DNA of 64,000 nt from Streptomyces asoensis (GCF_013085465.1 NZ_CP049838.1:6076001-6140000), one strand, 5' to 3'. Positions 51,133 through 62,247 are shown, numbered from the stretch's first letter. Program-made: numbers and translations. Notes: a model not told the origin generated them from the letters alone.

Positions 51133-52836
51133 ATGACGGGCGTGACCCAGATGACCGCTCGCCGACTGTCGTTGTCGCCCCTGCTCAGCCGGATGCGTGA
51201 CCGATCTTCCGGGCTGGCCGCCGGCCTCCTGAGTGGTGCGCTCGCGGCCGGGCTCGGACTCGGTTCGTTCGTCGTGCTCGTGATGGTGCTGTGGATCAGC
51301 TCGCCGTACCCCGACAGCGGGCCGGACGGCGCGCTGCATGTCGCCGCCGCGCTGTGGCTGCTGGCCCATGGCGCGGAACTGGTGCGCGTCGACACGCTGT
51401 CCGGGGTCCCGGCGCCGGTCGGTGTCACCCCGCTGCTGCTGCTCGTACTGCCGGTGTGGCTGGTGCGGCGCGCCGCGCGGGACGCGGTGGACGGGGGCGG
51501 CGGTGACGACGAGGGCGCGGTGCTCGTGAGTGCCCGGACGGCCTGGGCGGGCGTCGTGCTCGGCTACCTCGCCGTCGGGACGGGCGTCGCCTGCTACGCC
51601 GCCACCGGTGGCGCGCTGCGGCCCTCGTGGGCGTGGACGGTGGTGTGCGTGCCGGCGGTCGCCGTGCTGGCCGCCGGGGCGGGCGTGTGGTCGGCCTACG
51701 GCTGTCCCCGCGGGCCTGTCGACAGCGCGCTGCTGGTGCTGCCCCGCGGGGTGCGGCGGCTGCTGCTCGGGGCGGACGGGCGGGAGCGGCTCGGGGTCGC
51801 CGGGCGGGCGGCGGGGGCCGGGGCGGCGGTGCTCTTCGGGGGTGGGGCGGCGCTGGTGGCGGTGTCCTCGGTGTGGCACCTCGGCGCGGCCCGTGAGGCG
51901 TTTCTCCAGCTGACGGAGGGCTGGTCGGGGCGGTTCGCGGTGCTGTTGCTGTGTGTGGCGCTGGTTCCGAACGCGGCGGTGTGGGGAGCGGCGTACGCCC
52001 TCGGGCCGGGGTACGTCCTCGGCGCCGGACATGTGGTGGCGCCGTTGTCCTCCGACCCGGCGCCGATGATGCCGCCGTTTCCGCTGCTGGCGGCGGTGCC
52101 GGAGGCGGGGGGCGGGACGCCGTGGAACTGGGCGGCGGGGGTGGTGCCGGTGGTCGCCGGAGTGACGGTGGGGGTGTTCGTGGCGCGGGGGGCAGGGGCC
52201 GGGGGCGTGTCCGGGGGTGCCTGGTCGCGCGGGCGGACCGCGGGGGGTGTGGTGCTGGCGGGGGTGTTGTGCGGGGTGCTGATGGGAGGGCTTGCGGGGT
52301 TGTCCGGCGGCCCGCTGGGGGTGTCCGCGTTGGCTCGGTTCGGGCCGGTGTGGTGGCAGGTGGGGGGCGCGGTGGTGTTGTGGATCGTGGGGGTGGGGGT
52401 GCCGGTGGCTCTGGTGGTGCGGGCGTGGCGGTGCTGGGGGCCCAGGGCGGGGAAGGCGGGCGCTGCCGTCGGCTCGGTGGTGGGGTCCGAGCTGTATGAC
52501 TTCTCGCCGGTGGGGCACGTCGACGCCGTGGCGCGGGCCGAATTCGTCGCGGCGGTACCGCCAGTACCGCCGGCGCCATCGGTACCGCCGGTGCCTTCTG
52601 TGCCGCCCCTGGCGCCGCCGGTGGAGCTGGTCGAGCCTTTCGACTCGGTGGGCCACCCGATGGAGCTCCTGGACTTCCTGGATCCCATCGACACCTTGGA
52701 CCACGTGGAGCCGGTGTGGCATGCGGATGTGACTCTGGAGGATCGTTGGACGGTCTTGCGGGAGATGCGGGAGATGAGGGAGGACGAGGGGGCGGAAGGT
52801 TCGGAGGGGAGTGAGGGGGGCGGGGCGGGTCGGTGA
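51133..52836 (+). CDS. DUF6350-family multi-pass membrane protein
   Basis: A 567-residue protein with about ten TM helices and a C-terminal acidic tail ([20 protein letters not shown]). Helices include [24 protein letters not shown] and [20 protein letters not shown] segments. In actinobacteria this family (DUF6350) lies beside purN and purH, as here, and has been proposed to act in cell division; that role is not shown by the sequence. A Pro-Ala-Val repeat ([20 protein letters not shown]) precedes the tail. Convergent with the membrane protein at 52878, about 40 bases apart. Confidence 0.8.
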   Translation: MTGVTQMTARRLSLSPLLSRMRDRSSGLAAGLLSGALAAGLGLGSFVVLVMVLWISSPYPDSGPDGALHVAAALWLLAHGAELVRVDTLSGVPAPVGVTPLLLLVLPVWLVRRAARDAVDGGGGDDEGAVLVSARTAWAGVVLGYLAVGTGVACYAATGGALRPSWAWTVVCVPAVAVLAAGAGVWSAYGCPRGPVDSALLVLPRGVRRLLLGADGRERLGVAGRAAGAGAAVLFGGGAALVAVSSVWHLGAAREAFLQLTEGWSGRFAVLLLCVALVPNAAVWGAAYALGPGYVLGAGHVVAPLSSDPAPMMPPFPLLAAVPEAGGGTPWNWAAGVVPVVAGVTVGVFVARGAGAGGVSGGAWSRGRTAGGVVLAGVLCGVLMGGLAGLSGGPLGVSALARFGPVWWQVGGAVVLWIVGVGVPVALVVRAWRCWGPRAGKAGAAVGSVVGSELYDFSPVGHVDAVARAEFVAAVPPVPPAPSVPPVPSVPPLAPPVELVEPFDSVGHPMELLDFLDPIDTLDHVEPVWHADVTLEDRWTVLREMREMREDEGAEGSEGSEGGGAGR

Positions 52837-52877
52837 CCGTCGAAGGGATCACGCCCCGGCCGCCCCTACCCGAAAGC

Positions 52878-53636
52878 TCAGGCGTTGGCGCCCAGGATGT
52901 TTTTCAGTTCCTTGGGGAGCAGGTCGTCGCACGACTGTTTGGCCTCGTTGGTGAGGGCGTCGTTCGTGCAGGTGTAGTAGTCGCTGTAGACCAGCTGCGC
53001 GGTGAAGCTCGCGGCGACCAGGGCCAGGGCCAGGGATGCGGTGACCAGGCCGCTGACGGCGGCGGTCTTCTGGGGGCGGCCGGTGGGCTCCGGGGCGGGC
53101 GGGGCGTCGGGGTCGGGGGTGCGGGGCTTGGCGCGCAGGGCGCTGATTCCCCAGTTCAGGGCCAGCGCGCCGAGCAGCAGGGCCACGTACGGCCAGCCGA
53201 AGAGCGCGAAGAAGAAGGCCCACATGCCGCAGAGCAGCGCGTAGCGCGCGTGGCGCTGGGCGGGGTCGGTGGGATCCCAGCGCTTGGCGGGGTCGGTGCC
53301 GGGGCCGCCGCCCTCGGGGGTGCCGCCGGGGCGCTCGCCGAAGCCGCCGGGGGAGCGGCCGGGCTGCTGGTCGCTCCACTGGCCGCCCCACGGTGTGCGC
53401 CCGCCCTCGGGGGCGCCGCCCGCCGGGCGTCGGGGCTGCCAGGGCCGGTCCGGGGAGCCCTCGGGGGGCGGGGCGAAGGGATTGTCGTCCTCGGGGGGCG
53501 TGTTGTCGCCCGAGTTGTCGCCCGAGGGGGCGTCGGGGGGAGAGGTTGGGCGCTCTCGCAGCAGCACGGCGCCGCGCTCCCCTCCCTGCCGTGACTGCGG
53601 GGGGAGCGTGAGGAGTCGCAGACTGCGGTCCGGCAT
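52878..53636 (-). CDS. Pro/Gly-rich membrane protein, DUF4190-like
   Basis: A 252-residue protein. The first 120 residues are disordered and Pro/Gly/Asp-rich. Two adjacent TM helices ([20 protein letters not shown], then [16 protein letters not shown]) resemble the DUF4190 double helix; a third helix ([20 protein letters not shown]) precedes an exported tail with two Cys ([20 protein letters not shown]) that may form a disulfide. ATG at 53636 sits behind GGGGAAGA. Divergent from purN. Two direct repeats of CTAGTGATCGG lie in its promoter region, 18 bases upstream. Confidence 0.7.
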   Translation of the reverse strand: MPDRSLRLLTLPPQSRQGGERGAVLLRERPTSPPDAPSGDNSGDNTPPEDDNPFAPPPEGSPDRPWQPRRPAGGAPEGGRTPWGGQWSDQQPGRSPGGFGERPGGTPEGGGPGTDPAKRWDPTDPAQRHARYALLCGMWAFFFALFGWPYVALLLGALALNWGISALRAKPRTPDPDAPPAPEPTGRPQKTAAVSGLVTASLALALVAASFTAQLVYSDYYTCTNDALTNEAKQSCDDLLPKELKNILGANA

Positions 53637-53653
53637 CAAGTGGGCGTCTTCCC

Positions 53654-53675
53654 CTAGTGATCGGCTAGTGATCGG
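53654..53675. promoter_or_regulatory. Tandem CTAGTGATCGG repeat
   Basis: Two head-to-tail copies of an 11-base unit, 53654-53664 and 53665-53675, stand upstream of the DUF4190-like gene. A second, looser repeat (TTTGGCTGGTA, then TTTTGGGCTGGTA) follows at 20-base spacing. One helical turn between units fits a protein-binding array. Confidence 0.5.
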
Positions 53676-53886
53676 CTTTGGCTGGTAATGAACGGTTTTG
53701 GGCTGGTACTGCCTAGCTGGGCCGTCACTTGCAGAACGCACCGCATGGCCACCGCGTTCCCGAGCCCGCTCGCCCCAGACGCTACCTTCCGGCCACGCCC
53801 CCGTCCCGTGGGGGCCGTCCGGTGTGCCGGTATCGTTGCTGACGGTCGGCCGCTTCGTAGACTTCCCCGTATCCCGGGGCGCGAAG

Positions 53887-53906
53887 CATTCGTACGAATG
53901 TATAAA
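53887..53906 (+). promoter_or_regulatory. Palindrome and -10 upstream of purN
   Basis: CATTCGTACGAATG is a perfect 14-bp palindrome directly joined to TATAAA (53901-53906), a good -10. A repressor bound here would cover the promoter. No good -35 is present, so an activator is also possible. It is the likely control site of the purNH operon. Confidence 0.6.
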
Positions 53907-53945
53907 CCGGCCGTGCAAACGCTTCCCCGAGAAAGGGCCCCCACC

Positions 53946-54575
53946 GTGGCCGCCAAGCCCGTGGCCAAGCGCCTCGTCGTGCTGGTCTCCGGATCCGGTA
54001 CGAACCTCCAGGCTCTCCTCGACGCCATCGCGGCCACCGGCGTCGATGCCTACGGCGCCGAGATCGTCGCCGTCGGAGCCGACCGGGAGGGCGTCGAGGG
54101 GCTCGCCCGGGCCGAGCGCGCCGGAATTCCCACCTTCGTGCGGAAGGTCAAGGACTTCGGGAGCCGCGAGGAGTGGGACGCCGCGCTCGCCGAGGCGGTG
54201 ACCGCCCACGAGCCGGACCTCGTCGTCTCCGCCGGGTTCATGAAGATCGTGGGGAAGGAATTCCTGGCGCGGTTCGGGGGGCGGTTCGTCAATACGCACC
54301 CGGCCCTGCTGCCCAGCTTTCCCGGGGCCCACGGCGTGCGGGACGCGCTCGCGTACGGCGCCCGGGTCACCGGCTGCACCGTCCACTTCGTCGACGACGG
54401 CGTCGACACCGGACCGATCATCGCCCAGGGCGTGGTCGAGATCCGGGACGAGGACGACGAGAGCGCTCTGCACGAGCGCATCAAGGAAGTCGAGCGAAGG
54501 CTGCTCGTCGAGGTCGTGGGGCGGCTCGCCCGCAACGGCTATCGCATTGAGGGACGAAAGGTAGTTATCCAGTGA
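53946..54575 (+). CDS. purN: Phosphoribosylglycinamide formyltransferase
   Basis: A 209-residue PurN that transfers formyl from 10-formyl-tetrahydrofolate to GAR in purine synthesis. The N-terminal phosphate loop is [16 protein letters not shown]. The catalytic set is Asn116 and His118 in [15 protein letters not shown], with Asp in [13 protein letters not shown] at 53946 is chosen: an AGAAAGG site is near and the MAAKP start fits the family. ATG at 53899 would lie inside the palindrome. Its stop overlaps the purH GTG by four bases, so the two are co-translated. FolD in this window supplies the folate cofactor pool. Confidence 0.96.
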   Translation: MAAKPVAKRLVVLVSGSGTNLQALLDAIAATGVDAYGAEIVAVGADREGVEGLARAERAGIPTFVRKVKDFGSREEWDAALAEAVTAHEPDLVVSAGFMKIVGKEFLARFGGRFVNTHPALLPSFPGAHGVRDALAYGARVTGCTVHFVDDGVDTGPIIAQGVVEIRDEDDESALHERIKEVERRLLVEVVGRLARNGYRIEGRKVVIQ

Positions 54576-56155
54576 CCGCCGACAGCACTGTCACGGCAGA
54601 GAGCAGCAAGCGGGGCATCCGTCGCGCGCTCGTCAGCGTCTACGACAAGACCGGGCTCGAGGAGCTGGCCCGCGGGCTGCACGAGGCCGGTGTCGAGCTC
54701 GTCTCCACCGGCTCCACCGCCTCCCGTATCGCCGCCGCCGGCGTCCCCGTCACCAAGGTCGAGGAGCTCACCGGCTTCCCCGAGTGCCTGGACGGCCGGG
54801 TCAAGACCCTGCACCCCAAGGTCCACGCCGGCATCCTCGCCGACCTGCGACTCGACAGCCACCGGCAGCAGCTGGACGAGCTGGGCGTCGCGCCGTTCGA
54901 CCTCGTCGTCGTCAACCTCTACCCCTTCCGGGAGACCGTCGCCTCGGGCGCCTCCGAGGACGAGTGCGTCGAGCAGATCGACATCGGCGGGCCGTCCATG
55001 GTGCGCGCCGCCGCGAAGAACCACCCGTCGGTGGCCGTGGTCACCAGCCCGGCGCGGTACGCCGACGTCCTCGCGGCCGTGCAGGCCGGCGGCTTCGACC
55101 TGGCCGCCCGCAAGCGGCTCGCCGCCGAGGCCTTCCAGCACACCGCCGCCTACGACGTGGCCGTGGCCTCCTGGTTCGCGTCCAGCTACGCGCCCGTGGA
55201 CGAGTCGCGGTTCCCCGACTTCCTCGGCGCCACCTGGGAGCGCAAGAGCACCCTGCGCTACGGCGAGAACCCGCACCAGCCCGCCGCGCTCTACGTGGAC
55301 GGCAGCGGTGGCGGTCTCGCCGAGGCCGAGCAGCTGCACGGCAAGGAGATGTCGTACAACAACTACACGGACACGGACGCCGCGCACCGTGCCGCGTACG
55401 ACCACACCGAGCCGGCCGTCGCGATCATCAAGCACGCCAACCCGTGCGGGATCGCCTTCGGCGCGGACGTGGCCGAGGCGCACCGCAAGGCGCACGCCTG
55501 TGACCCGCTGTCGGCGTTCGGCGGTGTGATCGCCGTGAACCGGCCGGTCAGCAAGGAGATGGCGGAGCAGGTCGCCGAGATCTTCACCGAGGTCATCGTC
55601 GCGCCCGACTACGAGGAGGGGGCGCTCGAGGCCCTCACCAAGAAGAAGAACATCCGGGTGCTCAGGGCGCCGCAGGGCCCCGCGGGCGTAGTCGAGCTCA
55701 AGCCCGTCGGCGGCGGCGCGCTGCTCCAGGTCACCGACCGGCTCCAGGCCGACGGCGACGACCCGGCGAACTGGACCCTGGCGACCGGCGAGGCGCTCGG
55801 CGCGTCCGAGCTCGCCGAGCTGGCGTTCGCCTGGCGGGCCTGTCGGGCCGTCAAGTCCAACGCCATCCTGCTCGCCAAGGACGGCGCCTCGGTCGGCGTC
55901 GGCATGGGGCAGGTCAACCGGGTCGACTCGGCGAAGCTGGCCGTCGAGCGGGCCGGTGAGGAGCGGGCGCGCGGTTCGTACGCCGCCTCCGACGCCTTCT
56001 TCCCCTTCCCGGACGGGCTGGAGGTTTTGGTCGAGGCGGGCGTCAAGGCCGTGGTGCAGCCCGGCGGTTCGGTCCGTGACGAGCTGGTCGTCGAGGCCGC
56101 GAAGAAGGCGGGCGTGACGATGTACTTCACGGGGACGCGTCACTTCTTCCACTGA
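54572..56155 (+). CDS. purH: Bifunctional AICAR transformylase/IMP cyclohydrolase
   Basis: A 527-residue PurH covering the last two steps to IMP. The N-terminal MGS-like cyclohydrolase domain has [14 protein letters not shown] and [12 protein letters not shown]. The C-terminal transformylase domain has the catalytic Lys and His in KHANPCGIA near residue 287. The C-terminus [11 protein letters not shown] is the standard family end. GTG at 54572 overlaps the purN stop. A long hairpin follows 20 bases downstream, so purNH forms a two-gene operon. Confidence 0.98.
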   Translation: MTADSTVTAESSKRGIRRALVSVYDKTGLEELARGLHEAGVELVSTGSTASRIAAAGVPVTKVEELTGFPECLDGRVKTLHPKVHAGILADLRLDSHRQQLDELGVAPFDLVVVNLYPFRETVASGASEDECVEQIDIGGPSMVRAAAKNHPSVAVVTSPARYADVLAAVQAGGFDLAARKRLAAEAFQHTAAYDVAVASWFASSYAPVDESRFPDFLGATWERKSTLRYGENPHQPAALYVDGSGGGLAEAEQLHGKEMSYNNYTDTDAAHRAAYDHTEPAVAIIKHANPCGIAFGADVAEAHRKAHACDPLSAFGGVIAVNRPVSKEMAEQVAEIFTEVIVAPDYEEGALEALTKKKNIRVLRAPQGPAGVVELKPVGGGALLQVTDRLQADGDDPANWTLATGEALGASELAELAFAWRACRAVKSNAILLAKDGASVGVGMGQVNRVDSAKLAVERAGEERARGSYAASDAFFPFPDGLEVLVEAGVKAVVQPGGSVRDELVVEAAKKAGVTMYFTGTRHFFH

Positions 56156-56174
56156 TCTTCCCTGATCAACGCCG

Positions 56175-56220
56175 CGGCCCCGGTCGCCTCTCCTGGAGCC
56201 AGGAGGGGGGACCGGGGCCG
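56175..56220. terminator. Terminator of purNH
   Basis: Outer arms 56175-56185 and 56210-56220 pair over 11 bp; an inner CTCCTGG/CCAGGAG pair extends the structure. It lies between convergent purH and the RDD gene and probably serves both. Confidence 0.82.
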
Positions 56221-56263
56221 ACGTGCGTTCATCCGCGGCGCAACGAGTGCGTCAGTGCGTGCG

Positions 56264-56896
56264 TCAGTGCGTGCGGATCACGATCGAGCTGCACACCTTG
56301 TCGGCGAACGTCTGCTTCTTGGCGTCCCAGGCCGGCCACAGCCAGCCCAGGTAGCACGCCAGGCTGTCCAGGAAGTGGGCCAGTCGGCGGACGAACGCCA
56401 TGCCGACACCGAGCGGCTGCCCGTCGATCTCCCGCACCAGGCGGATGCCCAGCGCCTTCTTGCCGACCGTCTGGCCGGTGCGGCCCTCCTGGATCAGCTG
56501 CCAGATCGCGAGGCCGAGCAGGGCGGCGGCGCCGATGGCCATGAGCGCCGGAGTGTCCTTGCCGATGATGACGAGGGCGTAGGGCACCGCGAACACCAGC
56601 ATGTCGACCAGGGTGCCCAGGAACCGCTGGCCCCAGTTCGCGTACGGCGGCTGACCGCCGTAGCCGGGCTGCTGCGGGTAGCCGTAACCCTGCTGCGGAT
56701 AACCGGGCTGCTGCGGGTAGCCGGGCTGCTGGGGGTAGCCGGGCTGCTGCGGCTGGCCGTACCCCTGCGGGGGGACGCCCTGCGGCGCCTGCTGGCCGTA
56801 ACCGGGCTGGCCCTGCTGGGGGTAGCCGTAACCGGGCTGCCCCTGCTGGGGGTTCTGCGGCTGACCGTAGGGGTCGTTGGGCGGGCCGAAGCTCAT
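56264..56896 (-). CDS. RDD-family membrane protein
   Basis: A 210-residue protein. The N-terminal 85 residues are a Pro/Gln/Gly/Tyr repeat (QPGYPQQ units, about eight copies), then the RDD domain: [20 protein letters not shown] with the Arg-Asp start, [20 protein letters not shown], and [20 protein letters not shown]. Two or three TM helices. RDD proteins are small transporters or stress-linked membrane proteins; some exchange Na+ for H+. The Cys-containing end ([11 protein letters not shown]) is near the C-terminus. ATG at 56896 follows GGAGG nine bases upstream. Divergent from folD with 290 bases between. Confidence 0.85.
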   Translation of the reverse strand: MSFGPPNDPYGQPQNPQQGQPGYGYPQQGQPGYGQQAPQGVPPQGYGQPQQPGYPQQPGYPQQPGYPQQGYGYPQQPGYGGQPPYANWGQRFLGTLVDMLVFAVPYALVIIGKDTPALMAIGAAALLGLAIWQLIQEGRTGQTVGKKALGIRLVREIDGQPLGVGMAFVRRLAHFLDSLACYLGWLWPAWDAKKQTFADKVCSSIVIRTH

Positions 56897-57189
56897 GGTG
56901 ATTTTCCTCCGTTGCACAAGCGGGGACGACGCGGAGTGCGCGGAGGAACATCTTCAGATGAGCGGTTTGCCCCCCAACACCGACCGCATACTGCGGAGCC
57001 CCATCGTTCTTGGACAGGTGTGCTCCTGTCCAGCCGCATTCCGCAGGCTTTGTGCAAGTGCAACCTTCCCGATCATGGCCGAATCGGTACCGGGCGGAAC
57101 CGCCGAGGGACGTGGCCGGAGCCGGGTTCGCCGGTGCCCGGGTTCATCCGGATTGGAACCGGGGGGCCGTCATCCGGGAGGATGGGTCC

Positions 57190-58044
57190 ATGACCGCCCA
57201 GATTCTCGATGGCAAGGCCACCGCAGCCGCGATCAAGTCCGATCTGACCGCCCGGGTGGCGGCGCTGAGGGAGAAGGGCGTGACGCCCGGACTCGGCACG
57301 ATCCTCGTCGGCACCGACCCCGGCAGCCAGAAATACGTCGCCGGCAAGCACCGTGACTGCGCCGAGGTCGGCATCGCCTCCATCCAGCGCGAGCTGCCCG
57401 GCACGGCCACCCAGGAGGAGATCGAGGCGGTCGTCCGTGAGCTGAACGACGACCCCGCGTGCACCGGCTACATCGTCCAGCTCCCGCTGCCCAAGGGCAT
57501 CGACGAGAACCGGATCCTGGAACTCATGGACCCGGACAAGGACGCCGACGGCCTGCACCCGATGAACCTCGGCCGGCTGGTCCTGGGCGAGCCCGCCCCG
57601 CTGCCCTGCACCCCCAACGGCGTGCTCACGCTGCTGCGCCGGTACGGCGTCGAGATCAAGGGCGCCGAGGTCGTGGTCGTCGGCCGCGGGGTCACGATCG
57701 GCCGCTCGATGCCGCTGCTGCTGACGCGGCGCAGCGAGAACGCGACGGTGACCCAGTGCCACACCGGCACCCGGGATCTCTCGGCGCACCTGAAGCAGGC
57801 CGACATCATCGTCGCCGCGGCCGGTTCCGCGCACCTGATCCGGGCCGAGGACGTCAAGCCGGGCGCGGCCGTCCTGGACGTCGGCGTCTCCCGCAACGCG
57901 GAGGGGAAGATCGTGGGCGACGTCCACCCGGACGTCCGTGAGGTGGCCGGCTGGGTCTCCCCGAACCCCGGCGGCGTGGGCCCGATGACCCGTGCCCAGC
58001 TGCTGGTCAACGTGGTGGAGGCGGCGGAGCGCAGTGCCCACTGA
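57190..58044 (+). CDS. folD: Methylenetetrahydrofolate dehydrogenase/cyclohydrolase
   Basis: A 284-residue bifunctional FolD that makes 10-formyl-THF from methylene-THF via NADP+. The N-terminal domain has [13 protein letters not shown] (catalytic Lys), then [14 protein letters not shown]. The NADP domain shows [13 protein letters not shown] and the end [13 protein letters not shown]. The loop GRGVTIG differs from the more usual GRSxIVG, still within the family. GGGAGGA lies about seven bases before the ATG. The stop overlaps the next gene's GTG start by some eleven bases, so both are co-translated. Confidence 0.97.
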   Translation: MTAQILDGKATAAAIKSDLTARVAALREKGVTPGLGTILVGTDPGSQKYVAGKHRDCAEVGIASIQRELPGTATQEEIEAVVRELNDDPACTGYIVQLPLPKGIDENRILELMDPDKDADGLHPMNLGRLVLGEPAPLPCTPNGVLTLLRRYGVEIKGAEVVVVGRGVTIGRSMPLLLTRRSENATVTQCHTGTRDLSAHLKQADIIVAAAGSAHLIRAEDVKPGAAVLDVGVSRNAEGKIVGDVHPDVREVAGWVSPNPGGVGPMTRAQLLVNVVEAAERSAH

Positions 58045-58621
58045 CGGAACCACCGGCAAGGCCGGGAACATCGACGAGACCGACAGCGCCGACAGCGCCG
58101 ACAGCGCCGACACCATCGACGTCACCGACGCCGGCGGCACCGACGGCACCGGCGGCGCCGACGTCACCGACGGCATCGACGGCATAGAGGTGCGGGACCC
58201 GGTCAGCGCGCCCGACGCCGACGGCGTACCGCGCCGCACCACCCGCCGCTTCCCGCTGTTCACCCGGGACACCGCGCGCCCCGAGGGCGGCGGCCGGGCC
58301 GCGCCCGGCGACGCGCTGGCCGCCCGGCAGTGGCCGATCATCGTCGTCCTGGGCATCGTCGCGCTCGGTCTGCTGGTGACCGCGCTCGACGTGTTCCGGA
58401 TCGGCACGATCCTGATCGGCGTCGGGCTGCTGGTCGGCGCGGTGCTGCGCTGGCTGCTGCCCGGGGTCGGCATGCTCGCCGTACGCTCCCGCTTCACCGA
58501 CATCGTGACGTACACCGTGCTGGGCACCGCGATCGTCCTGCTGTCGCTGATGGCGCAGCCCGAGCCGTGGCTTCAGATCCCCTTCCTGAAGGACACCCTG
58601 CACTTCACGGTCAGCAGCTGA
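58034..58621 (+). CDS. DUF3017-family membrane protein
   Basis: A 195-residue protein. The first 95 residues are acidic and Asp/Thr/Gly-rich with repeated DSAD units. The last 100 residues have three TM helices: [40 protein letters not shown] and [20 protein letters not shown]. The C-terminal domain is the small DUF3017 family, typical of actinobacteria and near folD or mdh. GTG at 58034 overlaps the end of folD. Function unknown; a membrane-stress or cell-envelope role is only guesswork. Confidence 0.8.
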   Translation: MPTDGTTGKAGNIDETDSADSADSADTIDVTDAGGTDGTGGADVTDGIDGIEVRDPVSAPDADGVPRRTTRRFPLFTRDTARPEGGGRAAPGDALAARQWPIIVVLGIVALGLLVTALDVFRIGTILIGVGLLVGAVLRWLLPGVGMLAVRSRFTDIVTYTVLGTAIVLLSLMAQPEPWLQIPFLKDTLHFTVSS

Positions 58622-58684
58622 GCCGAACCGAACCGAACCGAGCTGAGCCAGGCCGAGTCGAGCCAGGCCGAGCTGAGCGCAGCG
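58622..58684. repeat. CCGAA/GAGCCAGGCCGAG repeats
   Basis: Units of CCGAA (three copies) and GAGCCAGGCCGAG (two copies) fill the space just after the DUF3017 stop. Short slippage repeats before the terminator. Confidence 0.65.
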
Positions 58685-58685
58685 C

Positions 58686-58739
58686 AACGCGTCGACGGCC
58701 CGTCCTCATCCCCCGAGGAGGACGGGCCGCCGACGCGTT
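58686..58739 (+). terminator. Terminator of folD-DUF3017
   Basis: Arms 58686-58707 and 58718-58739 pair over 22 bases with one mismatch; loop of 10 bases. One of the strongest stems in the window. Confidence 0.9.
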
Positions 58740-58907
58740 CCACGTTCCACCCTCCTGAACTGCCTGTTCAACAGTCGGCGGGGCGCTGTGGCACGGAGGT
58801 GACCGTTCCGCCACGGTGTGCGCGCCCCGCCACAGCCGTCCCCACCCCGGGAACCGTCCGGCCGTCCCGAGTCGTCCCCTCAACGGATCGAAGGAAAGGT
58901 GGGCGGG

Positions 58908-59366
58908 ATGGGCGCCTGGCAGCCGCTGCCGGACGGGCTGCCGTCGGAGGTACGGCACTTCGTGGAGCAGTTGCGGCAGCTCAAGGACGGTACGGGCCTC
59001 AGCCTGGCCTCGCTCGGCGCGCGCACCGCGTACAGCAAGTCCTCCTGGCAGCGCTATCTCAACGCCGTCCAGCCGCCGCCCCGGCAGGCCGTCGCCGCGC
59101 TGTGCCGGGTGGCGGGCCTGGTCGGCGCGGACGCCGAACGGCATGTCGTGCGCTGGGAACTGGCCGTCGAGGCCTGGCCGCGGCCGGCGCCGGCGAACCC
59201 GGCCGAGGAGTACCGGGACGACCCGACGGTCCCCTGGTGGGACCGCCCGGAGGAGCCCGCTCCACCGGCCTCGCCACGGCCCGCCGGACGTCTGCTGCTG
59301 TATGCGGCCCTGCTTCTGCTGGCCCTGCTGTGCACCGCCGTCGGGGGAGCGGTCGTCTTCGGCTGA
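58908..59366 (+). CDS. XRE-type regulator with C-terminal TM helix
   Basis: A 152-residue protein. The N-terminal helix-turn-helix region (LPSEVRHFVEQLRQLKDGTG, then LSLASLGARTAYSKSSW and RYLNAVQPPPRQAVAAL) resembles the HTH of the DUF2690 protein that follows. A Pro-rich linker and a C-terminal TM helix (LLLYAALLLLALLCTAVGG) end it, so the DNA-binding domain faces the cytoplasm on a tether. ATG at 58908 is preceded by AAGGAAAGG. It lacks the DUF2690 domain; with its neighbour it looks like a duplicated pair. Target unknown. Confidence 0.78.
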   Translation: MGAWQPLPDGLPSEVRHFVEQLRQLKDGTGLSLASLGARTAYSKSSWQRYLNAVQPPPRQAVAALCRVAGLVGADAERHVVRWELAVEAWPRPAPANPAEEYRDDPTVPWWDRPEEPAPPASPRPAGRLLLYAALLLLALLCTAVGGAVVFG

Positions 59367-59408
59367 TGTGCGTTCGTCGTGCGGATGTGCGCTCGTCGTG
59401 TCGATACG

Positions 59409-59434
59409 TTGACAGTTCGGGTATGTGTCCCGAA
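59409..59434 (+). promoter_or_regulatory. Promoter with inverted repeat TTCGGG/CCCGAA
   Basis: TTGACA (59409-59414) is a consensus -35. Right behind it TTCGGG (59416-59421) and CCCGAA (59429-59434) form an inverted repeat with 7-base spacing, covering the spacer. It is a probable operator for one of the two flanking XRE regulators. Confidence 0.5.
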
Positions 59435-59494
59435 TCGTCTGGGCATCGGGTCTAACGTGGCCAATGGGGGACTTGGTGGAGGGAGGGGGGTTCG

Positions 59495-60484
59495 ATGCCT
59501 CGCTGGAGGGCTTTGCCCGATGAACTCGACCCGCAGGTAAGGGAGTTCGCCGAGCAGTTGCGCCGGGTCGTGGACCGCACGGGACTGAGTGTCGCGGCGG
59601 TGGCCGACCGTACGGGCTACAGCAAGACGTCCTGGGAGCGGTATCTCAACGGCCGGCTGCTCGCCCCCAAGGGCGCGATCGTCGCGCTGGCCGAGGTCAC
59701 CGGCACGCCTCCCATCCATCTCACCACCATGTGGGAACTGGCCGAGCGGGCCTGGAGCCGCTCGGAGATGCGGCACGACCGGACCGTGGAGGCCGTCCGG
59801 ATCTCCCAGGCGCGGGCCGCGCTGGGGGAGTTCGGGCCGCCGCCCGATGTGCGCGAGAGCGGTGCGGGCGAGAGCGATGTGGGCCGGATCGCGGTGACCC
59901 CGGGCATCGCGGGACCGGCGGGCGTGTCGCCGACGATGCCGGCGTCGCGGGACGCGCGCACCACGGCCGACGGCGCCCCGGGTGGTTCCGGCCCGCGGCG
60001 GACGACGCTGTTCCTCGCGGGGGTCGTGGGGGTGGTGACGATCGTCGTGGGCGCGTTCCTGCTGACCGACGGAGGGGACCCGCAGCAGGCGGTGGGCACC
60101 ACCGGCCCGTCCTCGCCCGCCTCGGCCGGGCCGAGCACCGCCCTGCCCTCCGGGGTGCTGTGCGGTGGCGCCGACTGCACGGGCCGGGACGCGGAGGAGA
60201 TGGGGTGCAGCGGCGACCTCGTGACGACGGCGAAGACCGCGACGGTCGGCGCGACCCTGGTCGAGGTCCGTTACAGCAGGACGTGCGGGGCGGCCTGGGG
60301 CCGGATCACCCAGGCCGCGCAGGGCGACGGGGTGCGGGTGACCGTGGGTTCGGTGCGGCAGACCGGCGCCATCACGGTGGCCGGCGACACGATCGCGTAC
60401 ACCCCGATGGTGGCGGTGAAGAACGCCGCGGACGCGACGGCGTGCGCGGTACTGGCGTCGGGACAGCAGGGGTGCACCCCCTGA
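59495..60484 (+). CDS. XRE-type regulator with TM helix and DUF2690 domain
   Basis: A 329-residue protein: an N-terminal HTH (VREFAEQLRRVVDRTGLSVA, then AVADRTGYSKTSWERYLNGR), a linker with HDRTVEAVRISQARAAL, one TM helix (LFLAGVVGVVTIVVGAFLL, near 172-190), and a C-terminal extracytoplasmic domain with four Cys (CGGADCTGRDAEEMGCSGDL, then CGAAWGRI) that fits DUF2690. The Cys pattern suggests disulfides outside. A membrane-spanning regulator that couples an external cue to DNA binding is plausible. ATG at 59495 is preceded by GGAGGGAGGGGGG. Confidence 0.82.
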   Translation: MPRWRALPDELDPQVREFAEQLRRVVDRTGLSVAAVADRTGYSKTSWERYLNGRLLAPKGAIVALAEVTGTPPIHLTTMWELAERAWSRSEMRHDRTVEAVRISQARAALGEFGPPPDVRESGAGESDVGRIAVTPGIAGPAGVSPTMPASRDARTTADGAPGGSGPRRTTLFLAGVVGVVTIVVGAFLLTDGGDPQQAVGTTGPSSPASAGPSTALPSGVLCGGADCTGRDAEEMGCSGDLVTTAKTATVGATLVEVRYSRTCGAAWGRITQAAQGDGVRVTVGSVRQTGAITVAGDTIAYTPMVAVKNAADATACAVLASGQQGCTP

Positions 60485-60705
60485 GACGGCCGGACGCCGG
60501 GCCCGGCGCTGGGCCGAACGGGTGAGGTGAGCGGCGTCGGCGGAACCGCGACAGCCCTGGCGCAAAAAAGTCGGAGCGGACAGGAATACCCGCCTCCGCC
60601 CCGGGCACGCGAACCGTACCCCCACGGGAGTCCGGCGCGACCCGGTACCCCCACCACGGCGGCCGCTCGGTTCCACCTCTCCCGGACCGGCGGCCGCCGC
60701 TTCCT

Positions 60706-60772
60706 GTACGGCCGGGGGCGCTCCGTCCGTACGGCCGGGGGCGCTCCGTCCGTACAGTCGGGGCCACTCTGT
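60706..60772. repeat. 23-bp tandem repeat
   Basis: GTACGGCCGGGGGCGCTCCG plus TCC is repeated exactly twice (60706-60728, 60729-60751) and a third diverged copy follows. It lies 150 bases upstream of mdh in a gene-free stretch. Confidence 0.85.
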
Positions 60773-60826
60773 GGGACGGGCCACACAACCCCGGCCGCCC
60801 GGGATCCCGCGGGCGCGATAGCCTGA

Positions 60827-61912
<1,086 letters not shown>

Positions 61913-61929
61913 GCCTCGCTCACCGCTTC

Positions 61930-61967
61930 ACCGGTCCCCGGACGGCTTCGGCCGCCCGGGGACCGGT
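61930..61967. terminator. Terminator after mdh with UUCG loop
   Basis: Arms 61930-61946 and 61951-61967 pair with one mismatch around a TTCG tetraloop. Between convergent mdh and the DUF397 gene; likely bidirectional. Confidence 0.9.
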
Positions 61968-61971
61968 GCGT

Positions 61972-62247
61972 TCAGCTCCGCTTGACGGCCCCTACGAACG
62001 CGGCCCAGGCACTCGCCCCGAACAAGAGGGCCCCCTGGGAGGGGGCCTTGCTGTCCCGCACGGGGACGAGAGCGGGGATGCCTTCGGCGACTTCGAGGCA
62101 CTCACCGCCGGTGGTGTTGCTGTAGCTGCTCTTGCGCCAGTTGGCGGTGCTCAGGAAGTCGTCGGAGACTTCGAGGCATTCGCCGGCATCCGAGTTGCTG
62201 TAGCTGGACTTGCGCCAGGTCACGTTGCTCAGGTCGAGGGCTCGCAC
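61972..62247 (-). CDS. DUF397 protein with two repeats
   Basis: A 91-residue protein with two DUF397 units: WRKSSYSNSDAGECLEVSDD and NWRKSSYSNTTGGECLEVAE. Ends with VRDSKAPSQGALLFGASAWA. DUF397 proteins pair with XRE/DUF5753 regulators in Streptomyces (WhiJ- and BldB-related loci) and are thought to modulate them. GTG start overlaps the end of the upstream regulator by 19 bases, so the pair is coupled. Confidence 0.92.
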   Translation of the reverse strand: MRALDLSNVTWRKSSYSNSDAGECLEVSDDFLSTANWRKSSYSNTTGGECLEVAEGIPALVPVRDSKAPSQGALLFGASAWAAFVGAVKRS

